Below the pieces are notes generated by a model, which worked only from the letters and a program-made list of their open reading frames with translations, was not told the origin of the DNA and searched no databases. From an uncultured Anaerolineae bacterium (lineage in GTDB: Bacteria; Chloroflexota; Anaerolineae; Aggregatilineales; Phototrophicaceae), in NCBI GenBank assembly GCA_934216615.1, contig CAKQCB010000003.1, forward strand, positions 186,001 through 250,000: a stretch of 64,000 nt of DNA. Reading direction: 5' to 3'. Shown in pieces: positions 15,038 to 24,511 of the stretch (within the stretch, counting starts at the first letter, position 1; each line of letters starts with the position of its first letter). The position numbers and the translations under genes are program-made.

Positions 15038-16911
15038 CCCGTTTAATGATTGTCGAAAGTCCTGCAAAGGCAAAGAAAATCGGCGGCTATTTAGGGGACG
15101 GCTGGCAGGTGATCGCCAGCGCGGGACACGTCGCAGATTTGCCCAATAAAACATTAGGTGTCGATGTCAACAACAACTTCACGCCTTCGTATGAGGTCTT
15201 GAGCGGCAAAAGCAAGCTGGTGACACGGCTGAAGCAGGCGGTCAAGACGGCGGAAGCGGTCTACATCGCCACAGACCCCGACCGCGAAGGCGAAGCCATC
15301 GGCTGGCATATCCTGAAGCTGGTCAAAGTCCCGAAGGACAAACCGGTTTACCGCGTGACGTTCAATGCCATCACCGCCGATGCGGTCAGAAGTGCGGTCG
15401 CTGCACCGCGCGCACTGGATACCGATCTGGTCGAAGCGCAGCAAACCCGCCGTATCGTGGATCGGCTGGTCGGCTATCTGACTTCGCCGCTTGCCTGTAA
15501 AGCGCTCGATGGGCGCTATTCCGCAGGGCGCGTTCAGAGTGCCAGCCTGCGGATTATCGTGGAGCGCGAACGCGCGATTAACGCCTTTGTCCCTGAATCC
15601 TATCAGCAGCTGGCGGTACGGTTGCAGGCGGTTTCGGGCGAATTTGTCGCCAAACTCCATCGCATTCAGGGGGCGGATACCCGTTTCAAAGATGCGGCGC
15701 AAATCAACAAGATTGTGCAGCTCCTCAAGGGCGTGACCTTCACCGTCTCGGACGTGGAGCAGAAAGAACAGCGCAAGAATCCCGCGCCGCCGTTCACGAC
15801 GTCCACGTTGCAGCAGGCAGCCGCTAAAGCACTGGGATTATCGCCCGACAAAGTGATGGCTGTCGCGCAAACGCTCTATGAACAGGGGTTGATCACCTAT
15901 CACCGTACCGACGGGGTTGGCGTTGCCCCCGAAGCCCAGGCAGCCGCCCGTGCGTATATCGAAATGACTTATGGCACGGATTATCTGCCGTCGGCTGCGC
16001 CGACATTTCAGGCGAAAGCCGCCAACGCACAGGAAGCGCACGAAGGCATCCGTCCGACCGACAGCACCCAGTTTCCCAAAGACATCGAGGGCGACGGCGC
16101 GAGCCTGTATCGCCTGATCTGGGAACGCTTCATCGCAAGTCAAATGGCAGCCGCGCGTTACGATGCGATGGTCATTACCGTGCGCGTCAGCCGCGACGAA
16201 AAGCCGTATCCGCTGGAATTTCGCGCCACTGGTCGCCGCAAAACCTTTGATGGCTTCCTGAAGGTCTATCAGGAAGTGGAAGAAGACCTCAATGAAGACG
16301 AAGACGAGGACGAAGCCACCCTGCCGCAGGTGCATGTCAAGCAACCCGTGCGCCTTGTGGAAACGCTGGTCACCGATCACCAGACCCAGCCGCCGAAACG
16401 CTTTAGCGAAGCGGGGCTGGTCGCAGAACTGGAGCGCGTCGGCATTGGTCGCCCCTCGACCTACGCCGCCACGGTGAAGCAGCTCAAGGACAAGAAATAC
16501 CTCAAAATCAGCAAGAAACGTCTTGTCCCAACCGAAGATGGCGAAAAGTTGCTGGATTATCTACTGGCGCATTTCCAGACCGTCTTTGACGTGACCTATA
16601 CCGCCACGTTAGAGGCGGATTTAGACCGTATCAGTCGCGGGGAAAAGACCCGTTTACAGATGCTGCAAACCTTCTGGCTGGAGTTTCAGCCGCATCTCAC
16701 CAGCGCCTCGCAGCAGGCAGCGGCACATCTTGCGGAACGCTTCAAGGATCGTCCACAGCCTAAACTCATTGGGGAGCAATGCCCCAAATGCAGCAGTGAG
16801 CTGGTCGAGCGGCAGGGGTCACGGGGAACCTTCATCGGGTGCAGCGCTTTTCCCAAATGCACCTACACGCGTGGGGCGGAAGCGCAGGCTGTCGTCCTGC
16901 ACGCACAATAA
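15034..16911 (+). CDS. topA: DNA topoisomerase I (type IA), plasmid form
   Basis: A 625-residue type IA topoisomerase that relaxes negative supercoils. Seen are the TOPRIM start (LMIVESPAKAKKIGGYLG), the acidic triad (TDPDREGEAIGWH), the active-site tyrosine block (GLITYHRTDGVG), EAHEGIRPT, GRPSTYA, and a single C-terminal four-Cys zinc ribbon (CPKCSSELVE ... GCSAFPKC). Chromosomal enzymes usually have more zinc ribbons and are longer, so this is a compact plasmid-type enzyme like TraE/TopB of conjugative elements. Start ATG 15034 is chosen over the longer frame because it opens at the TOPRIM strand. Confidence 0.93.
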   Translation: MTRLMIVESPAKAKKIGGYLGDGWQVIASAGHVADLPNKTLGVDVNNNFTPSYEVLSGKSKLVTRLKQAVKTAEAVYIATDPDREGEAIGWHILKLVKVPKDKPVYRVTFNAITADAVRSAVAAPRALDTDLVEAQQTRRIVDRLVGYLTSPLACKALDGRYSAGRVQSASLRIIVERERAINAFVPESYQQLAVRLQAVSGEFVAKLHRIQGADTRFKDAAQINKIVQLLKGVTFTVSDVEQKEQRKNPAPPFTTSTLQQAAAKALGLSPDKVMAVAQTLYEQGLITYHRTDGVGVAPEAQAAARAYIEMTYGTDYLPSAAPTFQAKAANAQEAHEGIRPTDSTQFPKDIEGDGASLYRLIWERFIASQMAAARYDAMVITVRVSRDEKPYPLEFRATGRRKTFDGFLKVYQEVEEDLNEDEDEDEATLPQVHVKQPVRLVETLVTDHQTQPPKRFSEAGLVAELERVGIGRPSTYAATVKQLKDKKYLKISKKRLVPTEDGEKLLDYLLAHFQTVFDVTYTATLEADLDRISRGEKTRLQMLQTFWLEFQPHLTSASQQAAAHLAERFKDRPQPKLIGEQCPKCSSELVERQGSRGTFIGCSAFPKCTYTRGAEAQAVVLHAQ

Positions 16912-16920
16912 GGCGGTGCG

Positions 16921-17982
16921 ATGAACGATTACGCTTATTCGGAACCCGATTTTCCACCGGCGAATGATGCGGATGAACCGTATTTCCCGCCGATGGACTA
17001 CACGGATGAGGCGTTCTACATGCCACAACCGCCCTATGAAGATGTCTATCTGGACACGCTGCCCAATGACCCTTTCCCGCCACCGGTCTATGACGACTGG
17101 TTGCCCAATGATGTCGCGCCCACTTTTGCGGTTGATCCGGACGACTACCCGGGACCGGAACAGGACGGCTTACAGAGTCAGGATCAGCAGTTTGTCGACG
17201 ATGCCTGGCGCTGGCAGGATACCCGGCTGGTCGGGGTGGAACGTGACCAGACCGATCGCTACGAGATCGGCGCGATGGACGTGTACGCCCATGTCGAGAC
17301 CGGTGAAGTCGTGGGACAGTATCTGCCCCTCATGCAATTTGCCGATGAAGCCACCGCGATTGAACAGTTCAATGTCTTAGATGAGCAGCTGGCTGAACAG
17401 GCGTTTGAAAACCGCAGCGCCTTTCTCGAATCGCAGACCGCGAACCCCGCATGGCAACCGGCGGGCGCGGCAGAGTTTGACGCTTATCACTATCTCACCG
17501 GACAGCAGTCCGATGAGCTGCCGCTAGATGCCATCGACCCGATACTGGAGCAGGCATTTGAGTTGGGCGGTGTCGCTCTGCCCGAACCGGACATCGTCCC
17601 CTCGCCGACACAGGTTGCCCTGGGCGAAATCGGGGTACGGATGGCATATGCTGATTTAGAGCCGCCGATGTTCAGCGATGAAGCCACCAATACCCACTTC
17701 TGGATCGGGGTCTTTCAACCCGACACCAGCGATACCGAAAACTGCATCACCTCGATTTTGTCGCTCACGCCTGATGAAGCGGGTGGCTTTCAGGCACAGC
17801 TTGCGCCCTGTGCAGTTGGGGACTGGGAGCTGGCGAATACCAACGCCAACTTTTTGATCGAGAAAGCACAGCAGGGCGGGATGGATCACGCCTTTGATGC
17901 CGCCGAAGCCATGGCGCGCGGCTCGCAACAACATGACATCTGGCAAAGTGAACGGGGCATCCCGATGGAGCTTGAACTATGA
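16921..17982 (+). CDS. Acidic hypothetical protein
   Basis: A 353-residue, strongly acidic protein starting 10 bases after topA. Residues 1-90 are low-complexity (Asp/Glu/Pro/Tyr) and likely disordered. The middle includes a segment (DRYEIGAMDVYAHVETGEVVGQYLPL) that could be a small beta domain. I do not recognise the family. Acidic proteins at this place in conjugative elements can be DNA mimics or anti-restriction proteins, but nothing here proves that. Its stop overlaps the next start. Confidence 0.7.
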   Translation: MNDYAYSEPDFPPANDADEPYFPPMDYTDEAFYMPQPPYEDVYLDTLPNDPFPPPVYDDWLPNDVAPTFAVDPDDYPGPEQDGLQSQDQQFVDDAWRWQDTRLVGVERDQTDRYEIGAMDVYAHVETGEVVGQYLPLMQFADEATAIEQFNVLDEQLAEQAFENRSAFLESQTANPAWQPAGAAEFDAYHYLTGQQSDELPLDAIDPILEQAFELGGVALPEPDIVPSPTQVALGEIGVRMAYADLEPPMFSDEATNTHFWIGVFQPDTSDTENCITSILSLTPDEAGGFQAQLAPCAVGDWELANTNANFLIEKAQQGGMDHAFDAAEAMARGSQQHDIWQSERGIPMELEL

Positions 17983-18224
17983 GTAAACGCCGTACCCTCT
18001 CCAAACAAATCCGTTTCAATTCCGATGAATTGATGAAGCTAGAGGCGTTATGCACCGCCTATGGCATGGATTATTCCAGTTTCATCCGCCAGTTGATCGC
18101 GCGGGAATATGACCGCCTTCAGCAGCTGCCGATTGACGCAGGCGGCGAGTTTCGCCCCACCGGACAACCGTACCCAGGCGTGCGGATGCGTCCGTTGTCC
18201 ATACCTTTAGAGAAGGGATCTTAA
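17979..18224 (+). CDS. Small ribbon-helix-helix-like DNA-binding protein
   Basis: An 81-residue protein with an RHH/MobC-like N-terminus (KQIRFNSDELMKLEALCTA ... DYSSFIRQLIAREYDRL) and a proline-rich tail. It overlaps the previous gene by four bases and is two bases from the next, so all three are one operon. Likely a regulator or mobilisation accessory factor. Confidence 0.65.
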   Translation: MSKRRTLSKQIRFNSDELMKLEALCTAYGMDYSSFIRQLIAREYDRLQQLPIDAGGEFRPTGQPYPGVRMRPLSIPLEKGS

Positions 18225-18225
18225 G

Positions 18226-19518
18226 ATGAACGAAAACCGGCAGCATTCAGGCGAAGATGGCGCAATCTATGAAGTTGATCTGGTCATTCATGATAAAAAT
18301 ACCTCCTTTGAATATGACGTCGATTTAGTGCGCTGGACGGAAGATGAACACGGGCTGCCGAATGCGCAGCGCCTGACGCTGGAGACGCATGATTCCTATG
18401 GTCTCGCCGAAGAACATCAGATGGGCGTGGATCAAGCCATTAGCGAGCTGGGGCTTGAGAATGCGATTGGCAAAGACGTTGAGCAGGTCAAAGCGCAGCC
18501 TTTCGAAGACATTGGCTATGTTGTCACCGTGTCGAGCGAAGACTTCAGCCAGGAGTCACCTGCTTCATTAGAATTGCTGGCGATACAGGAAGGGCGTTTT
18601 GATACCGTCGTGCTGGCAGAAGGCAATGTGAAGGAGATGGAACATCTGGCGATGAGTCTGGAGGATGTTCAGTCAGAACACGGCGACGTAAAACTGATCG
18701 AGGCTGCCCGCGATGTCGCCATCGACCAGGGCATGATGGAACCGGATCAGCCGCTGTTCGAGACCCAACCTCTGCCTGAAATCGACAACACGGTAACTTA
18801 TGGTGTCGTGGCATTTGATGAAGAAGTCAGCGCTTCACTGCCTGCAACCGTCGCATTGATTGCGGAACAGGGCGAGAATTCCGAAATTGTGACCCTTGCC
18901 AGCGGAACGTGGGAAGAAATGGAACAGATCTTCGACACGCTTGAGACGATTCAAGCGGAACAGGGGGATGCTAAATTCTTAGAAACCGCCCGTGATGTGG
19001 CTGTTGAGCAGGGATTGCTCGAACCCGATCAGCCGCTGCTTCCCCCGCAATTCTTGCCGGAACCTGCCTTAGAAACGGTCGAAAATCCGTACTGGCAGTT
19101 TGAGACGTTACCGGTCGAAGCCCCCGACGGCGAATCACTGGGTGTATCGCTCAATATGGTGCGCTTTCCCACCATTGAGCAGCCCGAAGATCGTAGCCAG
19201 ATGCCAGACATTCCAACAGATGCACCGGTGGAAATGGTGGAGTTTGCCCAGTTTGAAACACGCCAGCAGGCAGACACCTTTGCTGAGGACTTTAATAGCT
19301 TTTTATCTCCGGGGTTGCTTGAAGGTCCCGAGCTGGTCGAGGCGGTGCTGAGTAAGTTTGAAGATGAACCGGTTGCGTGGAAGCCATTAGATATGGCGGA
19401 ACGGGAGGCGTTGCAGAATGACACCCTGACGCTGACTTATGACCGGTCGGACTGGTCGCCGCATGAGGGCGCGGTCGCGGTGGAACCACCCACCATGGCA
19501 CCCGATTTTGACCTCTAG
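18226..19518 (+). CDS. Acidic hypothetical protein with internal duplication
   Basis: A 430-residue acidic protein. Residues about 120-185 and 205-275 are diverged copies of one unit (LELLAIQEGRFDTVVLAEG / VALIAEQGENSEIVTLASG; ARDVAIDQGMMEPDQPLFE / ARDVAVEQGLLEPDQPLLP). No catalytic motif or membrane segment is seen. It ends the topA operon. Its last 80 bp are part of a direct repeat also found at 20681-20865. Confidence 0.7.
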   Translation: MNENRQHSGEDGAIYEVDLVIHDKNTSFEYDVDLVRWTEDEHGLPNAQRLTLETHDSYGLAEEHQMGVDQAISELGLENAIGKDVEQVKAQPFEDIGYVVTVSSEDFSQESPASLELLAIQEGRFDTVVLAEGNVKEMEHLAMSLEDVQSEHGDVKLIEAARDVAIDQGMMEPDQPLFETQPLPEIDNTVTYGVVAFDEEVSASLPATVALIAEQGENSEIVTLASGTWEEMEQIFDTLETIQAEQGDAKFLETARDVAVEQGLLEPDQPLLPPQFLPEPALETVENPYWQFETLPVEAPDGESLGVSLNMVRFPTIEQPEDRSQMPDIPTDAPVEMVEFAQFETRQQADTFAEDFNSFLSPGLLEGPELVEAVLSKFEDEPVAWKPLDMAEREALQNDTLTLTYDRSDWSPHEGAVAVEPPTMAPDFDL

Positions 19519-19620
19519 GATCCACGAGTGCCACGGCGCACAAAGCGTTGATTATGGATTTTCAGGAGCGATAGCGGTCAGCGTTGCATTCGCATTTTGC
19601 GTCTCGCGCATGACCGCTAT
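19431..19620. repeat. Direct repeat copy A flanking the NmrA-like gene
   Basis: About 180 bp, beginning TGACTTATGAC and including TGGAACCACCCACCATGGCA and GGAGCGATAGCGGTCAG, nearly identical to 20681-20865. Copy B lacks nine bases (GACCGGTCG) near its start and differs by scattered bases toward the end. Copy A contains the end of the 430-residue gene; copy B contains the end of the 187-residue gene. Confidence 0.85.
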
Positions 19621-20502
19621 TTAATCTTGCGTAGGCTTGACAAGACCAGCCAGGTATTCAGCGGTAGGCAGCCCGGATCGTCCAGAGAGACGTTCAATAT
19701 CATTGCTGATGGTATAGCACTTCCCTAAAGCGATTGCCTTTTGGAAATAATCCACCATGCTTTTTGCATGATCCGCGTTCATGCCGCCGCGGGCGAGCGC
19801 CTCAACGACTTCATCACGTGCTGCGGTACGATGCGTAATCGTTCTTCCTGTCGCCTCACCAAGCAACCTGGCAATCTCATCATAGGTATAAAGTTGTGAG
19901 CTGACCAAATTATAGGTTGCGCCAAGATGCCCCTCTTGCGTGATGGCTCCCGCTATCGCTGCTGCTTGATCTGCGCGTGGAGCCCAGTTCATCGTATGAT
20001 TTTCAGTCACAGAAAGTAACTCGCCACTGGCAACAGCCACCGCTAATTCAGGACCGAGTTCATCAAGATAAACTGAGTTCCGCAGGATGGTAAACGGAAT
20101 CCCCACCGCACGCACTGAATATTCAATCGCGAGATCAACATCTTCAAGTCCAAAGGTGCGTTCTTCAGGATCGGAAAGACTAACCCACACTAATTGACTT
20201 AACTCCGAAGCATGCGCTGCCATCACAGCGTTATGCAGTTGGTGCAAACGTATCGCATTATCTAACGATGGCGGCGAAATAAGCACCAGCTTATCAACAC
20301 CTTTTAGACTCTCTTGAAAGCCTACAGGGTCATCATAACTTGCAACACGCGGATTCAATCCTCTAGCGCTAAAACGCGCGCCTTTTTCCGCAGAGCGAAC
20401 CAGCGGGATAATCTGACTCGCATCCACACCTAATGTCAGGAGATGCTCGATTACCAATCCGCCGAGATTTCCACTGGCCCCTGTAACCGCAATGATCGCC
20501 AT
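19621..20502 (-). CDS. NmrA-like NAD(P)-binding oxidoreductase
   Basis: A 293-residue Rossmann protein with the atypical SDR/NmrA start (IAVTGASGNLGGLVIEHLL), LVRSAEKG after the second strand, LVLISPPS, and substrate-side helices. Relatives (QOR2/YtfG-type) reduce quinones or sense NAD(P). ATG 20502 is preceded by GAGAGG seven bases away, better than the upstream start at 20520. It is an isolated metabolic gene between mobile-element genes, flanked by direct repeats, so it is a recent insert. Confidence 0.85.
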   Translation of the reverse strand: MAIIAVTGASGNLGGLVIEHLLTLGVDASQIIPLVRSAEKGARFSARGLNPRVASYDDPVGFQESLKGVDKLVLISPPSLDNAIRLHQLHNAVMAAHASELSQLVWVSLSDPEERTFGLEDVDLAIEYSVRAVGIPFTILRNSVYLDELGPELAVAVASGELLSVTENHTMNWAPRADQAAAIAGAITQEGHLGATYNLVSSQLYTYDEIARLLGEATGRTITHRTAARDEVVEALARGGMNADHAKSMVDYFQKAIALGKCYTISNDIERLSGRSGLPTAEYLAGLVKPTQD

Positions 20503-20680
20503 GAATATTCCTCTCAACACTTACAATAAATCAGATCCCATCATCACACAAAATCATGATGGCACACTAGAAATGATCATATCACAGGCTATGTTGAGTT
20601 AACGTTAATCGCTTTGGTTTTGTTACTCATGTTTCTCTCAGGGCGTGATGATTAATCGCGAGTTTCAAGCGCGGCAGCAG

Positions 20681-20865
20681 GTTGACTTATGACTGGTCGC
20701 CGCATGAGGGCGCGGTCGCGGTGGAACCACCCACCATGGCACCCGATTTGGACCTCCATGATCCACGAGTGCCACGGCGCACAAAGCGTTGATTATGGGT
20801 TTTCAGGAGCGATAGCGGTCAGGGTTGCTTCCGCAGTTTGCGTTTCGCGGCCCACCGCTATTTCT
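20681..20865. repeat. Direct repeat copy B flanking the NmrA-like gene
   Basis: Partner of 19431-19620. Just before it, 20641-20668 (GGGCGTGATGATTAATCGCG...) resembles 21369-21394 (TGTTGATTAATCGCGAGTTT), so the insert edge is a mosaic of nearby host sequence. Confidence 0.85.
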
Positions 20866-21356
20866 GTTTGTCGGATGTTGCGGTTTTCTCGTTGTAAAGA
20901 GACTGCCGTTTGTTCTATCTGGAAAGGACTTAGTCCGTGATATTCAGTCTCACGCCAGATAGCAGCTTCTGTTCCCATGAATACACGCGTTACGTTTTCA
21001 ATGGCAATCGCCGTCATCGTCGCGTGATCCGGATTCTGTGTGGCATCCGGATTCGGGGTTGGTGTTTCTGTCGGCTGGTAGTCAAACAATACATTGATCG
21101 TTTCTTTCGGGGCGCTGGCATAGCCAATTGTGAAGGCTGTCCCCGCCACCAGTATCAGAACCCCTAAAATCGTCAATAATCGACTTAAAGGAAAACTATT
21201 TTGCTTTTTGGCGGGTAGTTTTGCCAGCATCTCGCGCGCTCTGGGGTGGTCGGTGGCTTCAAGGATGGTGCGGGCAACCTCCGGTTTGCGTTCCTGGGCA
21301 AAGCTTCGCGCTGCCAGCAACTTCGATTTCACTTCGGGAGTGAGTTCATTAGCCAT
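20793..21356 (-). CDS. Single-pass membrane protein of unknown function
   Basis: A 187-residue protein: a soluble helical N-terminus (LTPEVKSKLLAARSFAQERK ...), one transmembrane helix at about residues 57-80 (LLTILGVLILVAGTAFTIGYA), then a Thr/Pro-rich linker and a helical outer part rich in TA repeats (AIAIENVTRV ... QTAEATLTAIA). It overlaps the HU-like gene upstream by eight bases and lies downstream of the coupling-protein gene, so it may be a transfer-apparatus membrane component. Confidence 0.7.
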   Translation of the reverse strand: MANELTPEVKSKLLAARSFAQERKPEVARTILEATDHPRAREMLAKLPAKKQNSFPLSRLLTILGVLILVAGTAFTIGYASAPKETINVLFDYQPTETPTPNPDATQNPDHATMTAIAIENVTRVFMGTEAAIWRETEYHGLSPFQIEQTAVSLQRENRNIRQTEIAVGRETQTAEATLTAIAPENP

Positions 21357-21657
21357 GGGTATCTCTCCGGGTGTGTTGATTAATCGCGAGTTTTAAACTT
21401 TTGGCGGCTCTGACCTGTACACGACGGATAAAACGCGGGGCAGTCGTGCCGCTGCGCAAGAGTCCGCCATTGTCCCCGCGGTCTAGCTCGACCGTCTCCA
21501 GCACCAGAAACTTCTCAATTTCGATGCGTCCACCGGCGATGAGTTCCTCCTTCCATAGCTCAAGAATCAGGTCTAAACATTGTTCAACCTCTCGCTGCGT
21601 GAGTCCGGTTTGACGGGCAACCGTCCGGATGGTGATTTTGCGGTTAATGCTCATCAT
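21349..21657 (-). CDS. HU-like DNA-binding protein (host replicon)
   Basis: A 102-residue protein with an HU N-terminus (IRTVARQTGLTQREVEQCLDL, GGRIEIEKFLVLETVELDRG) and a C-terminal stretch (RRVQVRAAKSLKLAIN) like the closing HU strand and helix. It lies nine bases after the VirD4-like gene stop. MSINRK at 21654 is an equally good start. Probably bends DNA in transfer or replication complexes. Confidence 0.7.
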   Translation of the reverse strand: MMSINRKITIRTVARQTGLTQREVEQCLDLILELWKEELIAGGRIEIEKFLVLETVELDRGDNGGLLRSGTTAPRFIRRVQVRAAKSLKLAINQHTRRDTHG

Positions 21658-21666
21658 GGCTCCTTT

Positions 21667-23688
21667 CTAAGCGGATTTTTGTTTCGGGCGCATCTGGTCA
21701 AGTCCTGTGAAGGTCACGTTTTGTGCGCTTTCTTGAGCCTTTTGTAAGACGCGCTCCATCGCCACTTTTGCGGCTTCTTCCAGTAAATCAGGTTTTGTTT
21801 TGGATGTCACTTTTGCAGCGGGTGTTGTGACTTCAGATTGTGGTGCTTCAACCCGTGCGTTCGGATTGAGTGTGAACGAGATGCCACGCTCCAGCAGAAT
21901 CGGTTCAACGCCTTTCGTTGTTTTGAGGCGCTTTTGCCAGTCGCTCCGTTCATAGAAACGGGTGAGGCGGGCGTTCAAGACAACCTGCGTCGCGAATCCG
22001 GTTTCAACATACCGCGCGAAGATCGTACAGTTGCCAATCTGAGGCGTAATGACCTCATCGACGGTGAGTAATGGTCGCGACCGAACGCTTTTGTCTTCGC
22101 CGCTGCTGGTCTCGGTGGCGGTTCCGGATGCCTTGCTGTAAAACTCGGCGGTATCTGCGTCACACCCGCCGTAAATCACCTGCGTTGCCAGACCGGTAAA
22201 CAGCGATTGCGTCCCCTCGCTGCCGTAGATCATGTGGAACTGCCCTTTGGTCTGTGCGCCAATCAGGATAGAAATCCGGCGTTTACGCACGAGATTGACA
22301 TCGGCAACCAGTGAGTCCAGTTTGCCCAGTGTGGGGAATTCGTCGAGGATCACGCCGACCGGCATCGGGAGTGGCCCGCCGTTGCGTTCGCCGATGGTAT
22401 CGAGGTCAAGCATGACTTTTCGCAGTGTCGCGCCCAGATACGAAGCGTAGACTGCCCGCATTCTGCCCGGACACGTCAAAACAACGACTGTCGGCTGTTC
22501 GACCATCAGGGCAGCGTCGAAGTCTGAGGCAGCGGTATTAGTTCTAACCTCCGTCGATGCCCAGCCCGTGAGCGCCGTTGCCAGTGTCGCGACCACGTTG
22601 GAGGCGACCTTACCATCGGACCCGACCGACGCGATAAAGCTATTTGCCAGCAGCGCTGCGTCGTCTTTCTTTGAAGCGAGCTGCTCTGACAGCGCCTGAA
22701 GGTCGTTCATCGCGTTATAAATATCGCCCAGATTGTCAAAGCGAATCAGGCAGGCAGCCAGCAATGCGGCGGCACTGTCACTCCAGAATTTGTTATCGCC
22801 ACCGGCGGAAGGAATCAGCACATCGGCAATCGAACGGGCATCCGAAACGGTCGTGATGCCTTCTGCCAGGTTGTAGCGTGGACCGGTGGTTGAGGTCGGA
22901 TCATGCACGACGACCAGATGCTGAGTGACAGCCGCATATTTCAAGATATGCGCGGTGATTTCACCCTGCGGGTCAGCGACCAGCAGCGAATGCCCGGAGC
23001 GCATCCGGTCGGCAATCGCGGGTAAGATAATGCCCTGCGTCTTGCCCGACCCCGGCCCGCCCAGCGTCAGGATACCGCGTGCGATGTCCTCGCCGCCTAA
23101 GCAAAACTTGCCTGTCCCAAGATCAAGTCGCTTCTTTTGTCCGTCCCAGAACGCGCCCAGCAGGATCAGCCCTTCGGGGTCTTCACGGCGAAAGCGTTTG
23201 TACTCACGCTGCGTGCAGTAATGCGCTGACCCTAACGCGCCGCGTTTGTTCTGTGGATTGCGCAGGCGGTCTACGCGCTCATGGAGCCAGCCGCCGTTCT
23301 TCATCCCGCTGCGAAGTCCCATCCCGACGACCACTTGCAGCATCAGCAACCCGAAACTAAAGAGCATCAAGCGGTTTTGATCGACGGTCGCAGGGGCGCC
23401 GATCAGGGCATTTAAGAACGTGTTGCCACCGGTGGGACGACGTGCCGCTGTTTGGATCGCGAAATCACCGGCGAAATGCAGAAAGAGCGCGGTCACGCCG
23501 ATGACGGCGAAAAAGACAGCGACCCAGCCTGCGATTGAGGGTTTATCTGGTTCGTGATCATCGGTGCGCTGGATGCCTGCCCCTAAAATCGCGGTTGCAA
23601 TGATGGGGGCAAGCAGCGTTAAGCAGCCCAGCGGGATGAGAAACGCACTGAGTAAGGCGCGTCCCTCGGTGAAAAGCCAGTACATCAT
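21667..23688 (-). CDS. VirD4/TraG-like type IV coupling protein
   Basis: A 673-residue ATPase that recruits the relaxase-DNA complex to the secretion channel. N-terminal hydrophobic segments anchor it (about residues 10-35, 52-72 and 105-122). Walker A is GGPGSGKTQGIILPAI (about residue 212) and Walker B is VGVILDEFPTLGKL (about 430). Other family features include LVADPQGEITAHI, FWSDSAAALLAA and SILIGAQTKGQ. It lies in one minus-strand operon with the relaxase and RHH genes. Apparently intact, in contrast to the VirB4-like gene. Confidence 0.9.
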   Translation of the reverse strand: MMYWLFTEGRALLSAFLIPLGCLTLLAPIIATAILGAGIQRTDDHEPDKPSIAGWVAVFFAVIGVTALFLHFAGDFAIQTAARRPTGGNTFLNALIGAPATVDQNRLMLFSFGLLMLQVVVGMGLRSGMKNGGWLHERVDRLRNPQNKRGALGSAHYCTQREYKRFRREDPEGLILLGAFWDGQKKRLDLGTGKFCLGGEDIARGILTLGGPGSGKTQGIILPAIADRMRSGHSLLVADPQGEITAHILKYAAVTQHLVVVHDPTSTTGPRYNLAEGITTVSDARSIADVLIPSAGGDNKFWSDSAAALLAACLIRFDNLGDIYNAMNDLQALSEQLASKKDDAALLANSFIASVGSDGKVASNVVATLATALTGWASTEVRTNTAASDFDAALMVEQPTVVVLTCPGRMRAVYASYLGATLRKVMLDLDTIGERNGGPLPMPVGVILDEFPTLGKLDSLVADVNLVRKRRISILIGAQTKGQFHMIYGSEGTQSLFTGLATQVIYGGCDADTAEFYSKASGTATETSSGEDKSVRSRPLLTVDEVITPQIGNCTIFARYVETGFATQVVLNARLTRFYERSDWQKRLKTTKGVEPILLERGISFTLNPNARVEAPQSEVTTPAAKVTSKTKPDLLEEAAKVAMERVLQKAQESAQNVTFTGLDQMRPKQKSA

Positions 23689-23876
23689 GAGGGATTCCTC
23701 CTCTGGTTAAAGCGGAAATACAGGCTGATCGAGACGGCGGTCAGGATGCCCAGAGCATACAGGACATCCCACGGATTGAAGCCCAGCACCCGCGCAACGG
23801 CGAAAACTGCCAAAATGAGCGTGACCAGGGCAAGTAGCCCAAAGTGATAAGGGGTAAACGTCATCGCGGGAACCAT
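23685..23876 (-). CDS. Small two-helix membrane protein
   Basis: A 63-residue protein made of two hydrophobic helices (LLALVTLILAVFAVARVLG, VLYALGILTAVSISLYF) with a basic end. It overlaps the coupling-protein start by four bases and the relaxase stop by 16 bases. Likely an inner-membrane partner of the coupling protein. Confidence 0.65.
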   Translation of the reverse strand: MVPAMTFTPYHFGLLALVTLILAVFAVARVLGFNPWDVLYALGILTAVSISLYFRFNQRRNPS

Positions 23877-24511
23877 TCATCTAACAGGTCACGTTCAGGC
23901 GTTGTCGGTTCGGGGGCTTCGCGCTGCTGCCGCCACTCGATGCCGATGGTCTCGTCCAGCAGCTCGGCAAAGTGTCGGCTGGCAACTTCTCGAAACAGTG
24001 CGTCGTGTCCGCGTTCTTTGTTGTTGTACATCGGCAGCCGTTCGGCAAGGTCAGGGGCTGTGCCTGGCAGAATCACATGGGTATGGAAGTGATCCAGCTG
24101 CTCATGATTGGTTTCGCGTTCATGCAGCACATACGCATATTCTGGGATGCAAAACCCGCGTTCCGCGTAGTAATCTTCGACGACGCGCTCGGTCAGGTCA
24201 CAGACCAGATCGCGTTGTTTGTCTTCCGGCACAAGTTGCATCAGGTCGGGTGCTGGCGAAACAACCCACGTCCACGCCAGCACATGTTCGCTTTTCAGGT
24301 CGTCGCAGTTTTCCAGAATGTCGTGAAAGTGCGTCCCCATCCCGCGATCCTGCCAGCGCTCATAGTCATGATCCTGCGCGAGATGGTTATTACGTTTGTC
24401 GCGATATTGAAGATACTTCAGCAGCTCCTTGAGCCCTTTTTTGCCCGTCCCGTATCCGCGGCGATTCGGTCCTTTGTAGGCAAAATCTACGACCACAATC
24501 GCGCGACTCAT
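23861..24511 (-). CDS. Relaxase-like protein (host replicon)
   Basis: A 216-residue protein distantly related to the relaxases of elements 1 and 2. It has KELLKYLQYRDKRNNH near the start, WQDRGMGTHF, and the His motif HFHTHVILPGTAPD. It is shorter at the C-terminus than its relatives. Position between an RHH gene and the coupling-protein gene supports a transfer-initiation role. Confidence 0.7.
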   Translation of the reverse strand: MSRAIVVVDFAYKGPNRRGYGTGKKGLKELLKYLQYRDKRNNHLAQDHDYERWQDRGMGTHFHDILENCDDLKSEHVLAWTWVVSPAPDLMQLVPEDKQRDLVCDLTERVVEDYYAERGFCIPEYAYVLHERETNHEQLDHFHTHVILPGTAPDLAERLPMYNNKERGHDALFREVASRHFAELLDETIGIEWRQQREAPEPTTPERDLLDEWFPR

